From an uncultured Methylococcaceae bacterium (GTDB taxonomy: Bacteria; Pseudomonadota; Gammaproteobacteria; Methylococcales; Methylomonadaceae), in NCBI GenBank assembly GCA_903839795.1, contig CAIMDR010000587.1, forward strand, positions 1 to 5,668: a DNA stretch of 5,668 bases, given 5' to 3'. Shown here piece after piece: positions 1 to 5,520 of this stretch (positions are counted from its first letter, which is position 1; every line of letters begins with the position of its first letter). The translations under genes were made by a program, and so were the position numbers. A model generated the notes under the pieces. That model saw only the letters and a program-made list of their open reading frames with translations, did not search any database and was not told the DNA's origin.

Positions 1-182
1 ATCCAGTAGAAGACCCACAAATATTGGAACTGGTTTATCAACTGCTGTTAAAAATAAAACAAGGTAACCTTCCGCAAAAACTGACACTGTCAAACTGGTT
101 GCTTGAAAATATGCAGGGCTTAGGCAATTTAAACTTACCCGATAGAAAAGAAACCGATAGAGAAATACCTTTTCAACCATGA
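1..182 (+). CDS. Probable type II antitoxin, C-terminal part (5' end outside window)
   Basis: The reading frame is open from base 3 to the TGA at 180-182 and continues upstream of the window, so about 59 C-terminal residues are visible. It ends in a charged, proline-containing tail (LPDRKETDREIPFQP), as expected for a flexible toxin-binding tail. Its stop overlaps the start of the PIN-toxin gene in an ATGA arrangement (toxin ATG at 179), the usual translational coupling of antitoxin-toxin operons. The visible part contains a leucine-rich amphipathic stretch (ILELVYQLLLKIK). The N-terminal DNA-binding domain is not visible, so the antitoxin family (RHH, AbrB, Phd or other) cannot be named. The antitoxin role is inferred mainly from position. 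Confidence 0.6.
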   Translation, partial: PVEDPQILELVYQLLLKIKQGNLPQKLTLSNWLLENMQGLGNLNLPDRKETDREIPFQP

Positions 183-594
183 AAGCGTATTTATTGGATA
201 CCAATGTTATTTCAGAAATAATGACAACCGAGCCAAACCAGCGCGTCATTGATTTTTTAGCCCAAATAAAAGAAAGTTATTTATCTGTCATTACGCTGCA
301 TGAGTTGCACTATGGCTTGCAGCTTTTGCCCGAAGGACAATGGCGCAACACAATAGCCAACAAATTACAAAGCCTGCTCACTCACTATAACGATTACATC
401 ATACCTGTAAATCAGGCAATAGCACTTCAAGCCGCTGTGTTACGCGCTGATGCCAAACAAGAAGGACGTATCGTTCATTTGGCAGATGCTTTAATTGCAA
501 GTACGGCTTAAGTAAAGTGTGGATAGTTGCCACCCGAAACACCAATAATTTTATAGATAGTAGGGTTGAAATTATTGACCCTTGGACTCTTTGA
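179..594 (+). pseudogene. FitB/VapC-like PIN-domain toxin, frameshifted near codon 110
   Basis: PIN-domain ribonucleases of the VapC/FitB type cleave RNA with a Mg2+-binding acidic cluster and are silenced by a co-operonic antitoxin. The intact frame (179-511, 110 codons) shows D7 in LLDTN, E42 in HEL and D103 in LADALIA. It stops at TAA 509-511, just before the last strand-helix unit. That missing unit is present one frame back: from about 508 the -1 frame reads LSKVWIVATRNTNNF and then VEIIDPWTL, ending at TGA 592-594. Restoring one base at the TT run around 508-509 gives about 138 residues, the normal family length, and joins IASTA to the VATRN strand with the usual spacing. The fourth acidic position (D in TRNxxDF) is N here. 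It is therefore either a decayed toxin or a site of sequence error. The start at 179 is supported by the 4-base overlap with the upstream gene. Confidence 0.85.
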
Positions 595-644
595 GCCCTG
601 TAGATTGCTGCTTTCAATGAGCGAAAAACTTTACTCGTTTACTC

Positions 645-711
645 GTTCCCAAGCTCCAGCTTGGAAATGCAGACTTGGAAGCTCCAACTTCCCAAGCCGG
701 AGCTTGGGAAC
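645..711. repeat. Palindromic dispersed-type repeat (REP/MITE-like)
   Basis: Two 20-base arms at 645-664 and 692-711 are inverted copies with a single mismatch. The 27-base centre contains further degenerate copies of the same CTTGGAAGCTCCA-like word. The element lies between the two toxin-antitoxin pairs and has no coding capacity. Its shape is that of a mobile non-coding repeat able to form a long hairpin. From memory, similar 'cgttcccaagctcc...' repeats occur widely in some gammaproteobacteria, but no search was done. It could also act as a transcription barrier between the pairs. Confidence 0.7.
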
Positions 712-759
712 CAGAAGAACTTAACGATTAAAGCCTTGAACTTTACCTAAGGAAAAACA

Positions 760-1002
760 ATGCACATACAACTTCAACCAGAATTTGATGACATATTGCA
801 ACCGCTCGGCAGTCATGCTGTTGAATTTTTTTTAGCGGCAAGTTTGTATCATGCCAGAAAGATTAGCTTTACGACAGCCGCACACATGGCCGGTTTAGAT
901 TTTGACGGCTTTAAAACACGCTTAACAGAACATTTTAATCAAGGCTATATCATGGACGATGAATGTGTTTTAGACGATATTCGCACTGTAGCAAAATTAT
1001 AA
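760..1002 (+). CDS. UPF0175 family antitoxin
   Basis: This small 80-residue protein matches the UPF0175 pattern: an N-terminal strand region, a helix rich in aliphatic residues (AVEFFLAASLYHARKIS, about residues 20-36), then a helix-turn-helix-like unit (TTAAHMAGLDFDGFKTRL, about 38-55) and an acidic C-terminus. UPF0175 proteins are DNA-binding antitoxins usually encoded just upstream of DUF3368 PIN-like toxins, and a DUF3368 frame starts 7 bases after this stop. The ATG at 760 is preceded by a good Shine-Dalgarno (AAGGA at 749-753, 6-base spacing). The gene keeps a T8 run in frame (826-833), so it is intact although its partner toxin is broken. It probably autorepresses the operon. The family call rests on recognition of the sequence pattern. 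Confidence 0.8.
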   Translation: MHIQLQPEFDDILQPLGSHAVEFFLAASLYHARKISFTTAAHMAGLDFDGFKTRLTEHFNQGYIMDDECVLDDIRTVAKL

Positions 1003-1008
1003 ATATCC

Positions 1009-1403
1009 GTGAAAATTGTACTTAATACCAGCCCGATCATTTTTTTAAGCAAAGTAAACAGCCTTAAACTTTTAGCCGACTGTATCGATGATATTTATGC
1101 CCCAAGGCAGTTATCCAAGAATTACATGAATATACGCTGCCCGCGTTTATAAAGGTTCGTATACTTTCAGCAACAGGAGAGGCTTATGTGCAGGGTGCTT
1201 TAGGGCGACTGCATCAAGGTGAGCTTGAAGCGATCGTTTTAGCGCAAGAAATAGAGGTTGATTATGTTGTGCTGGATGATTTATTGGCGCGGCGTAAGGC
1301 GCAACGCTTGGGGCTTGATGTGATGGGTACGTTAGGCTTATTACTTTTTCTGGAAAAGCGAAACGTACTGAGCGCTGAACAAGCCTGGCGAAAGATACGG
1401 TAA
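1009..1403 (+). pseudogene. DUF3368 PIN-like toxin, single-base frameshift at about 1101-1104
   Basis: A GTG start at 1009, 6 bases after the UPF0175 stop, opens a frame beginning VKIVLNTSPIIFLSKV, the typical DUF3368 N-terminus with the NTSP active-site loop. At the CCCC run (1100-1103) this frame leaves the family consensus and soon hits a stop. The -1 frame continues the protein from KAVIQELHEY through LHQGELEAIVLA (E of the acidic cluster), VVLDDLLARRKAQRLGLDV (D of the cluster) and MGTLGLLL, to the TAA at 1401-1403. Adding one C restores a protein of about 131 residues, somewhat short for the family. A downstream ATG at 1188 would make only the C-terminal 71 residues, without the N-terminal active-site aspartate/asparagine loop, so it is unlikely to be a functional toxin. 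The gene shares an operon with the antitoxin at 760-1002. It is either a decayed toxin or a sequence error. Confidence 0.85.
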
Positions 1404-1626
1404 TTGACTGAACAGCACAGCATGTATTTATCGCCGCCGCTTCTACAGCAAATAAAAATCCAACTGTTGGGTAATCATTAAAAATGATTTTTAATACAAA
1501 CACATAGCACTGACTACCGTTTCATATAAACATACTGACAGGTTGTTGCCATGAAGAAACGATAGTCAATTCCTCAAAACCGGTTGCCGCCATGTTATTT
1601 GTTAAATTACCGACGCCTATACAATG
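1404..1626. other. Intergenic region with two inverted repeats, no gene seen
   Basis: This stretch separates the toxin-antitoxin remnants from the methyltransferase gene, and no convincing coding frame is present on either strand. It contains an AT-rich perfect palindrome (1477-1495: ATTAAAAAT, G, ATTTTTAAT). It also has a longer inverted repeat with arms 1511-1522 (TGACTACCGTTT) and 1557-1568 (AAACGATAGTCA), 11 of 12 complementary. Neither is followed by a classic GC stem plus T-tract terminator. Confidence 0.6.
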
Positions 1627-1661
1627 GGAATAATATAGGGCATAATGTCCGAAAATATTCC
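1627..1661. promoter_or_regulatory. Candidate operator of the methyltransferase: 35-bp imperfect palindrome
   Basis: This is a palindrome centred on A1644, with 13 of 17 base pairs symmetric. The strongest parts are the outer GGAATA (1627-1632)/TATTCC (1656-1661) and the inner GGGCAT (1638-1643)/ATGTCC (1645-1650). It ends 17 bases before the methyltransferase ATG and overlaps AT-rich words that could serve as a -10 element (TAATAT at 1631-1636). M.EcoRII- and M.SsoII-like enzymes are known to repress their own promoters through an N-terminal HTH, and this methyltransferase has such a domain. The operator role is inference; the symmetry is visible. Confidence 0.5.
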
Positions 1662-1678
1662 TAGACAAAGAAGCTATT

Positions 1679-2926
1679 ATGTACTCGCTCCAACCGCTCG
1701 ACTTACTGCGACAAGCTCGCGTTCGCTATAATCAGAATGAAATTGCCGTTCTTCTTGGCGTGGATGTCCGCACCGTTCGTCGCTGGGAAGTTCGTGACAC
1801 CGAACCGCCACACTATCTGGCTGATGCCATTCGTCAGCGCTTATTGCCTTTGGTTGATACCGACTCAATAAACCAACACCCTTTTACTTTTATAGACTTG
1901 TTCGCAGGGATTGGCGGCATTCGGCTGGGCTTTGAAGCCCATGGTGGGCATTGCTTGTTTACCAGTGAATGGAATTCGTTTTCTCAGAAAACTTATTTAG
2001 CCAATTTCCCCCACGATACTGATCATGTTTTTGTCGGGGACATAACCACTATTGATGAAAATGACGTACCTAATCACGACATATTACTGGCTGGCTTTCC
2101 TTGCCAACCGTTTAGTATTGCCGGTGTGTCCAAAAAAAATGCCTTGGGACGTCCGCATGGTTTTGAATGTGCGACCCAAGGCACGCTGTTTTTTGATGTT
2201 GCCCGTATTATTGCCGCCAAACAGCCTAAAGCATTTATGTTGGAGAATGTTAAAAATCTGCTTTCTCACGACCAAGGCAATACCTTTAAAGTGATCCTGC
2301 AAACGTTACGGGATGAGTTAGGCTACGAGGTGCATTATAAAGTTATTGACGGGCAGCGCTTTGTACCACAACATCGGGAACGCATTATTATTATGGGCTT
2401 TCGTGACAAGACGGATTTCTCGTGGGATGATTTACAAATACCGGCCATCGGGCCACGCCTGTCCAGCATATTACATCCACAGGATGGCAGCGAAACACCA
2501 GAAGAACCCTACACGACTGGAACGCAGGCTATTATTAACAGTAAATACACCTTAACTGCCAATTTATGGACTTATCTTCAAGCTTATGCCGCAAAACATC
2601 GTGCGGCCGGTAATGGTTTCGGTTTTGGCTTGGTGAGTGCAGATAGTGTAGCTCGTACCCTGTCTGCAAGATACCATAAGGACGGCTCGGAAATACTGGT
2701 TTCTCAGGGAGAAAGCAATCGCCCACGCCGGTTGACACCACGAGAATGCGCTAGGCTTATGGGATTTCCTGATAGTTTTAAGATTCGAGTCTCTGATACA
2801 CAAGCTTACCAACAATTTAGTCGGGCAGCACTTGTTCCAATGATTACAGAAGTTGCAAAAATCATGACTCCGCATATTTTGACAAGGGCTTCAGCAACCT
2901 ATAAACAGGAATCTAATGGCAACTAG
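1679..2926 (+). CDS. DNA cytosine-5 methyltransferase, Dcm/M.EcoRII type, with N-terminal HTH
   Basis: This 415-residue enzyme transfers a methyl group from S-adenosylmethionine to C5 of cytosine in a specific DNA site. Residues 17-37 (NQNEIAVLLGVDVRTVRRWE) form a helix-turn-helix, as in M.EcoRII. The motifs follow in order: I FIDLFAGIGG (71-80); IV with catalytic C142 in GFPCQPFS; VI ENV (189-191); VIII QHRER (231-235); IX ARTLSARYHKDG (325-336). The target-recognition stretch (KYTLTANLWTYL, GNGFGFGLV) closely resembles that of E. coli Dcm, so CCWGG is the likely target (inferred). The expected motif X core QFGN is altered to QFSR (379-382), followed by AALVPM. AAAGAAG at 1667-1673 serves as the ribosome-binding site. 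The 3' end overlaps the HNH gene by 11 bases. GC content falls from 55% (2701-2760) to 37% (2761-2820) within the gene, suggesting a recombination joint. It probably protects DNA from the neighbouring nuclease. Confidence 0.95.
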   Translation: MYSLQPLDLLRQARVRYNQNEIAVLLGVDVRTVRRWEVRDTEPPHYLADAIRQRLLPLVDTDSINQHPFTFIDLFAGIGGIRLGFEAHGGHCLFTSEWNSFSQKTYLANFPHDTDHVFVGDITTIDENDVPNHDILLAGFPCQPFSIAGVSKKNALGRPHGFECATQGTLFFDVARIIAAKQPKAFMLENVKNLLSHDQGNTFKVILQTLRDELGYEVHYKVIDGQRFVPQHRERIIIMGFRDKTDFSWDDLQIPAIGPRLSSILHPQDGSETPEEPYTTGTQAIINSKYTLTANLWTYLQAYAAKHRAAGNGFGFGLVSADSVARTLSARYHKDGSEILVSQGESNRPRRLTPRECARLMGFPDSFKIRVSDTQAYQQFSRAALVPMITEVAKIMTPHILTRASATYKQESNGN

Positions 2927-3692
2927 AATAAACTGGTCTCGCGATCAATTGCTGATTGCTTTTAATTTATACTGCCAAATGCCTTTCGGGAAAATGCACT
3001 CTCGCAATCCAGAAATCATTAAATGCGCTGAAATAATTGGTAGAACGCCATCAGCATTAGCTATGAAATTAGTTAATATTGCCAGTCTTGACCCTGCCAT
3101 AACGTCTACAGGGAAAAGTGGTTTAAAAGGCGCATCATCCTCAGATAGAGCAATGTGGGAAGAAATGCAATCAGACTGGGATCGGTTCGCCAATGAGGTG
3201 CAAAAAGCAACAAGTTCATTTGAAATAGATGAATTGTCGATAGATGATAAAGATACTTCTGAGACAAATGAATTCATTGATTACACTGGAAGTAACAAAA
3301 TAGTCCAAACCACAACCCGCGTTGGTCAGAATCTTTTTCGGCGCTCGGTACTCAGTGCTTACGAATATAAGTGCTGCATTACTGGGTTAGCTATTTCAAA
3401 ATTGTTGGTGGCTAGTCACATTATTCCATGGCGAGTTGACACAGAAAATCGCCTAAATCCAAGCAATGGTCTTTGTTTATCAATGCTGCACGATAAAGCT
3501 TTTGATGTCGGCATATTAACGATATTGGAAGATATGACTATCAGCGTTTCACAAAAATGTACGGATGAATCCGATCAATTTTTTAATTCTTCTCTGTTGG
3601 CTTATCATGGCAAACCTATTTTTTCACCCAAAAAATTTAAACCTCACGCTGAGTTTCTTGCTTACCACCGAGAACATGTTTTTGAGAAATAG
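2916..3692 (+). CDS. HNH endonuclease, probable type II restriction enzyme
   Basis: This 258-residue protein has an N-terminal module (WSRDQLLIAFNLYCQMPFG, then HSRNPEI and IGRTPSALAMKLVN, residues 7-54) that looks like a DNA-binding or specificity region shared by a family of HNH nucleases linked to defence loci. An acidic, variable linker follows (about 80-125). The C-terminal HNH domain (about 137-200) contains CCITG (153-157), H168 in ASHIIPW, N184 in NPSNGLCLS and H192 in LHDKAFD, which are the three HNH metal/catalytic positions. The frame is intact and the ATG at 2916 has a strong AGGA at 2907-2910. It overlaps the methyltransferase stop by 11 bases, so the two are translationally coupled. 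By position it is the present restriction partner, although an EcoRII-type remnant lies 365 bases downstream. Codons are AT-rich compared with the methyltransferase N-terminal part (one 60-base stretch, 3241-3300, is only 28% GC). The cleavage site cannot be read from sequence. Confidence 0.85.
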   Translation: MATRINWSRDQLLIAFNLYCQMPFGKMHSRNPEIIKCAEIIGRTPSALAMKLVNIASLDPAITSTGKSGLKGASSSDRAMWEEMQSDWDRFANEVQKATSSFEIDELSIDDKDTSETNEFIDYTGSNKIVQTTTRVGQNLFRRSVLSAYEYKCCITGLAISKLLVASHIIPWRVDTENRLNPSNGLCLSMLHDKAFDVGILTILEDMTISVSQKCTDESDQFFNSSLLAYHGKPIFSPKKFKPHAEFLAYHREHVFEK

Positions 3693-3701
3693 AAAATAGT
3701 T

Positions 3702-4019
3702 ATGAATATTCGATTTGAGTACCTTTATAGAGATGCAGGCAATTTTAAGAGCTGGGGTGAGTTAGTTTTTTCTAATCCTTACAATATCAATGTCAACCTT
3801 GTTAAAGCAATGGCCGAAAATGTACTGATTGATCAAACCTATTTTGTAGCAAGCAAAGCTGACGTCCCTGATTTACATTTTAAAGAATATAACGATCAAC
3901 TTGATCATGGCTGGCATGAATTTCATGCAGTCGCACAAACCGAAGAAGCTACAAATGATCCGCTCGGACGAAATATTGAAGAATTTATCGAATCGCTTCA
4001 ATTTGCGGCATCAGAATAA
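3702..4019 (+). CDS. Small acidic protein of unknown function in the R-M operon
   Basis: This 105-residue protein begins 9 bases after the HNH stop and is probably co-transcribed with it. It has no signal peptide, transmembrane segment or recognised catalytic motif. Visible features are an aromatic N-terminus (MNIRFEYLYRDAGNFKSWGEL), an asparagine-rich patch (SNPYNINVNL), a W/H-rich centre (DHGWHEFHAV, about 68-77) and a glutamate-rich C-terminal helix (NIEEFIESLQ). It resembles a family of conserved hypothetical proteins that I recall but cannot name. The codon style matches the HNH gene, so it probably arrived with it. A role as accessory, control or anti-toxicity factor for the HNH system is possible but unsupported. 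No strong Shine-Dalgarno precedes 3702. Confidence 0.75.
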   Translation: MNIRFEYLYRDAGNFKSWGELVFSNPYNINVNLVKAMAENVLIDQTYFVASKADVPDLHFKEYNDQLDHGWHEFHAVAQTEEATNDPLGRNIEEFIESLQFAASE

Positions 4020-4056
4020 GAAAATAAATTGTATTTGCATCACCGTTTATCTATGA

Positions 4057-4784
4057 ATAAGTGTTGTAGTAGAGGTATCAGATAAAACCTATCTCGATGA
4101 AATGCTACAAAAGTTTGGCGGTAAATTTCCAACAACCCGTATATTTTCAGAATATGCGCGATCAACGCTGAAAGACCTCAATCCGCAAGAAGATCAGGAC
4201 TTGGTGTTAATGGCATGGATAGAGCGGGAAGAAATTTTGTTCCGTACCTTGGAACGTTATATGATTGCTGAGCGTTTATCAAAAGGTTTGGAGGTAACGA
4301 AGAAAATATGGCTGTTGACGTAGACAGTTTTATCGCTTTTTCGCTTTCCGTACAAAACCGGCGCAAAAGTCGTGTAAGTTTAGCCTTGGAAAATCATCTG
4401 GAACTGTTGTTTGTTGGTTGCGGTTTACGTTATTCCCGTACCGCTGTGACCGAAAATAAAACCAAACCGGGTTTTCTATTTCCCGGAGTCGCCGAATATC
4501 GCAATCCGGGTTTTAATCCGCTTAACCTGACTATGCTGGGCGTAAAATCGACCTGCAAAGATCGTTGGCGGCAAGTATTGGCAGAAGCCAATCGCATCGC
4601 GCACAAACATCTGCTTACCTTTGAGGCGGCGATCAGTAGTAATCAAACCGATGAAATGCGCACAAAAAACCTGCAATTGGTCGTGCCGCGCAGGCTTCAT
4701 GACTCTTACACAGAAACCCAGCGTGCCTGGCTGATGGACGTATCCTCATTTATAACCTTGGTACAAGAGCGACAGGACATGTAA
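4057..4784 (+). pseudogene. EcoRII-type restriction endonuclease remnant (C-terminal domain, truncated and frameshifted)
   Basis: The two frames together match the catalytic C-terminal domain of EcoRII (CCWGG-specific, PD-(D/E)XK fold). Frame 1 (4057-4323) carries the helical lead-in (KFPTTRIFSEYARSTL, LFRTLERYMIAERL). Frame 0 continues with GFGGNEE, then FSLSVQNRRKSR, LENHLE and VKSTCKDRWRQVLAEA to the TAA at 4782-4784. The switch lies at the TTT run 4287-4289, and one extra T restores the family reading. In EcoRII numbering (from memory), Y308, K324, K328, R330 and E337 are all present with exact spacing, but catalytic D299 is G (KPGFLFPG, codon GGT instead of GAT). The N-terminal effector domain of about 160-200 residues is absent, and the frame is closed by a stop at 4054. 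Three independent lesions make it very likely inactive. It is probably the former partner of the methyltransferase at 1679-2926. Confidence 0.9.
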
Positions 4785-4916
4785 AGTGTGAAATAAAATC
4801 ACCAAAACCTGCCGGGCGTTTATCGAAGATCATAGCGCGAGGTAGTGTTTCCGCTCTAAATGTGCAAAACAATTGAGAACAAACGGCTTTACCACCTTTT
4901 GGCCTTAACATCGCAG

Positions 4917-4943
4917 GTCGAATTAGCGAAAGCGCAATTCGAC
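4917..4943. repeat. Hairpin repeat (GTCGAATT/AATTCGAC arms)
   Basis: Arms GTCGAATT (4917-4924) and AATTCGAC (4936-4943) are perfect complements. After one bulged A, a further GCG/CGC pair closes a four-base loop (4929-4932). Compact palindromes of this form occur as REP-like dispersed repeats. No T-tract follows, so it is not a standard terminator. Confidence 0.6.
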
Positions 4944-5007
4944 AAATCAAAGTGTTTATCACCACCAAATCCGACCAACTTTGCTTTTATGTAACGATAT
5001 CCGTGTA

Positions 5008-5083
5008 TTGTAGGGGCAATCCCTTGCGGTTGCCCTGCTAACATCGTGGCATTAAAGGGCAGGCGTAAAGCCTGCCCCTACAA
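5008..5083. repeat. Cruciform-type repeat with nested hairpins
   Basis: Perfect 11-bp outer arms (TTGTAGGGGCA at 5008-5018, TGCCCCTACAA at 5073-5083) enclose two smaller hairpins: GGGCAA/TTGCCC (5014-5019 with 5030-5035) and GGGCAGGC/GCCTGCCC (5057-5064 with 5070-5077). The inner stems use bases adjoining the outer arms, so the alternatives are one long hairpin or a three-way junction. It is non-coding and has the look of a dispersed MITE-like element. An A7 run follows on the + strand, so read from the minus strand the outer stem precedes no useful terminator for the genes here. Confidence 0.7.
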
Positions 5084-5179
5084 AAAAATGTCCCGCATCG
5101 TGGGGAAAAGCAAAGCCACGGTTGCCCAAAAGCTTTTTTGAAATGTTTTATATGCCGGATTGGTGTCTTTTGTTTATTG

Positions 5180-5207
5180 TTGACAATGTAACCGCATGGG
5201 TTACAAT
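5180..5207 (+). promoter_or_regulatory. Sigma70-type promoter of the HigB gene
   Basis: A perfect -35 box TTGACA (5180-5185) and a near-consensus -10 box TACAAT (5202-5207) are separated by 16 bases. Transcription would start at about 5214, which is the A of the HigB ATG, so the transcript is predicted to be leaderless. No Shine-Dalgarno precedes the ATG, which agrees with this. Confidence 0.7.
5187..5205. promoter_or_regulatory. Operator inverted repeat between -35 and -10
   Basis: TGTAACC (5187-5193) and GGTTACA (5199-5205) form a perfect 7-bp inverted repeat with a 5-base centre (GCATG). It fills the promoter spacer and runs into the -10 box, so a bound repressor would block RNA polymerase. 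HigA-type antitoxins bind such palindromes. Which protein binds here is unknown because no HigA gene is visible. Confidence 0.65.
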
Positions 5208-5213
5208 CTGGCC

Positions 5214-5495
5214 ATGATTAAAAACTTTACACATAAAGGTTTGGAGAAATTCTTTACCTTGGGTCATCAGGCCGGTATTGAGGTCATTCATGCCAAACGT
5301 CTGCGCATGATACTTTCAGTACTTAATGATGCCAAGGTAATGACTGACATTGATTCGCCCGCCTTGCGACTTCACGCTTTAAAAGGTAATCGGGCGGGTT
5401 TTTGGGCCGTTACCGTTCAGGCCAATTGGCGAGTCATTTTTAAATTTGAAGATGGCGATGTTTATGTTGTCGATTATCTTGACTATCACTGTTGA
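5214..5495 (+). CDS. higB: HigB-like mRNA interferase toxin (RelE/ParE superfamily)
   Basis: This 93-residue toxin cleaves mRNA on the translating ribosome in the HigB family. It begins MIKNFTHKGLEKFF and carries the family landmarks LRLHALKGNR (52-60), GFWAVTVQANWRVIF and DYLDYH at the C-terminus. The residues matching the active site of Proteus HigB (H54, K57, R73, H92, from memory) are all present, so the protein looks functional. The length equals the family norm. An upstream in-frame ATG at 5196 would add six residues, but it lies inside the operator and the -35/-10 spacer and therefore cannot be on the transcript. The start at 5214 also matches family N-termini. In normal loci higA follows directly, but none is seen after the TGA at 5493-5495. 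It is the only apparently intact toxin in the window. Confidence 0.9.
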   Translation: MIKNFTHKGLEKFFTLGHQAGIEVIHAKRLRMILSVLNDAKVMTDIDSPALRLHALKGNRAGFWAVTVQANWRVIFKFEDGDVYVVDYLDYHC

Positions 5496-5520
5496 GTGCC
5501 CGGCTTGATTAATGAGTGCC
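5493..5520. repeat. Short direct repeat TGAGTGCC at the HigB stop
   Basis: TGAGTGCC occurs at 5493-5500, including the HigB stop codon, and again at 5513-5520. Such an 8-base duplication at the exact end of the toxin gene, where higA is missing, could be a scar or target duplication of an insertion or deletion. An 8-mer can also recur by chance. Confidence 0.35.

Larger units (their letters stand above)
4785..5179. other. Non-coding region between the EcoRII remnant and HigB
   Basis: About 400 bases without a supported gene. The minus-strand frame that crosses it (4750-4968) overlaps the end of the EcoRII remnant and has no recognisable domain. The region is occupied mainly by two palindromic repeats, listed separately, and the promoter of the following toxin begins at its end. 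Confidence 0.6.

Noticed and set aside
645..711. CRISPR-like repeat
   Set aside because: It consists of one inverted pair with internal degenerate copies. There is no regular direct repeat-spacer pattern.
1147..1503. Minus-strand 118-codon frame over the DUF3368 toxin
   Set aside because: The plus strand encodes recognisable DUF3368 motifs here, so the minus frame is a shadow with no domain of its own.
500..4295. Programmed -1 ribosomal frameshifting at the three breaks
   Set aside because: None of the three sites shows an X XXY YYZ slippery heptamer in the zero frame, and no clear stimulatory pseudoknot is seen. Simple base loss or error explains them better.
4102..4323. Independent 73-residue small gene
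   Set aside because: Its sequence matches the lead-in of the EcoRII C-terminal domain and continues in the next frame at 4287, so it is part of a broken gene.
4750..4968. Minus-strand 72-codon frame between the EcoRII remnant and the repeats
   Set aside because: It overlaps the EcoRII 3' end and a palindromic repeat and shows no recognised domain. The KRPAGFGDF stretch is insufficient evidence for a gene.
5196..5213. Upstream ATG as the HigB start
   Set aside because: It lies inside the promoter spacer and operator, upstream of the predicted transcription start. The family N-terminus begins at the ATG at 5214.
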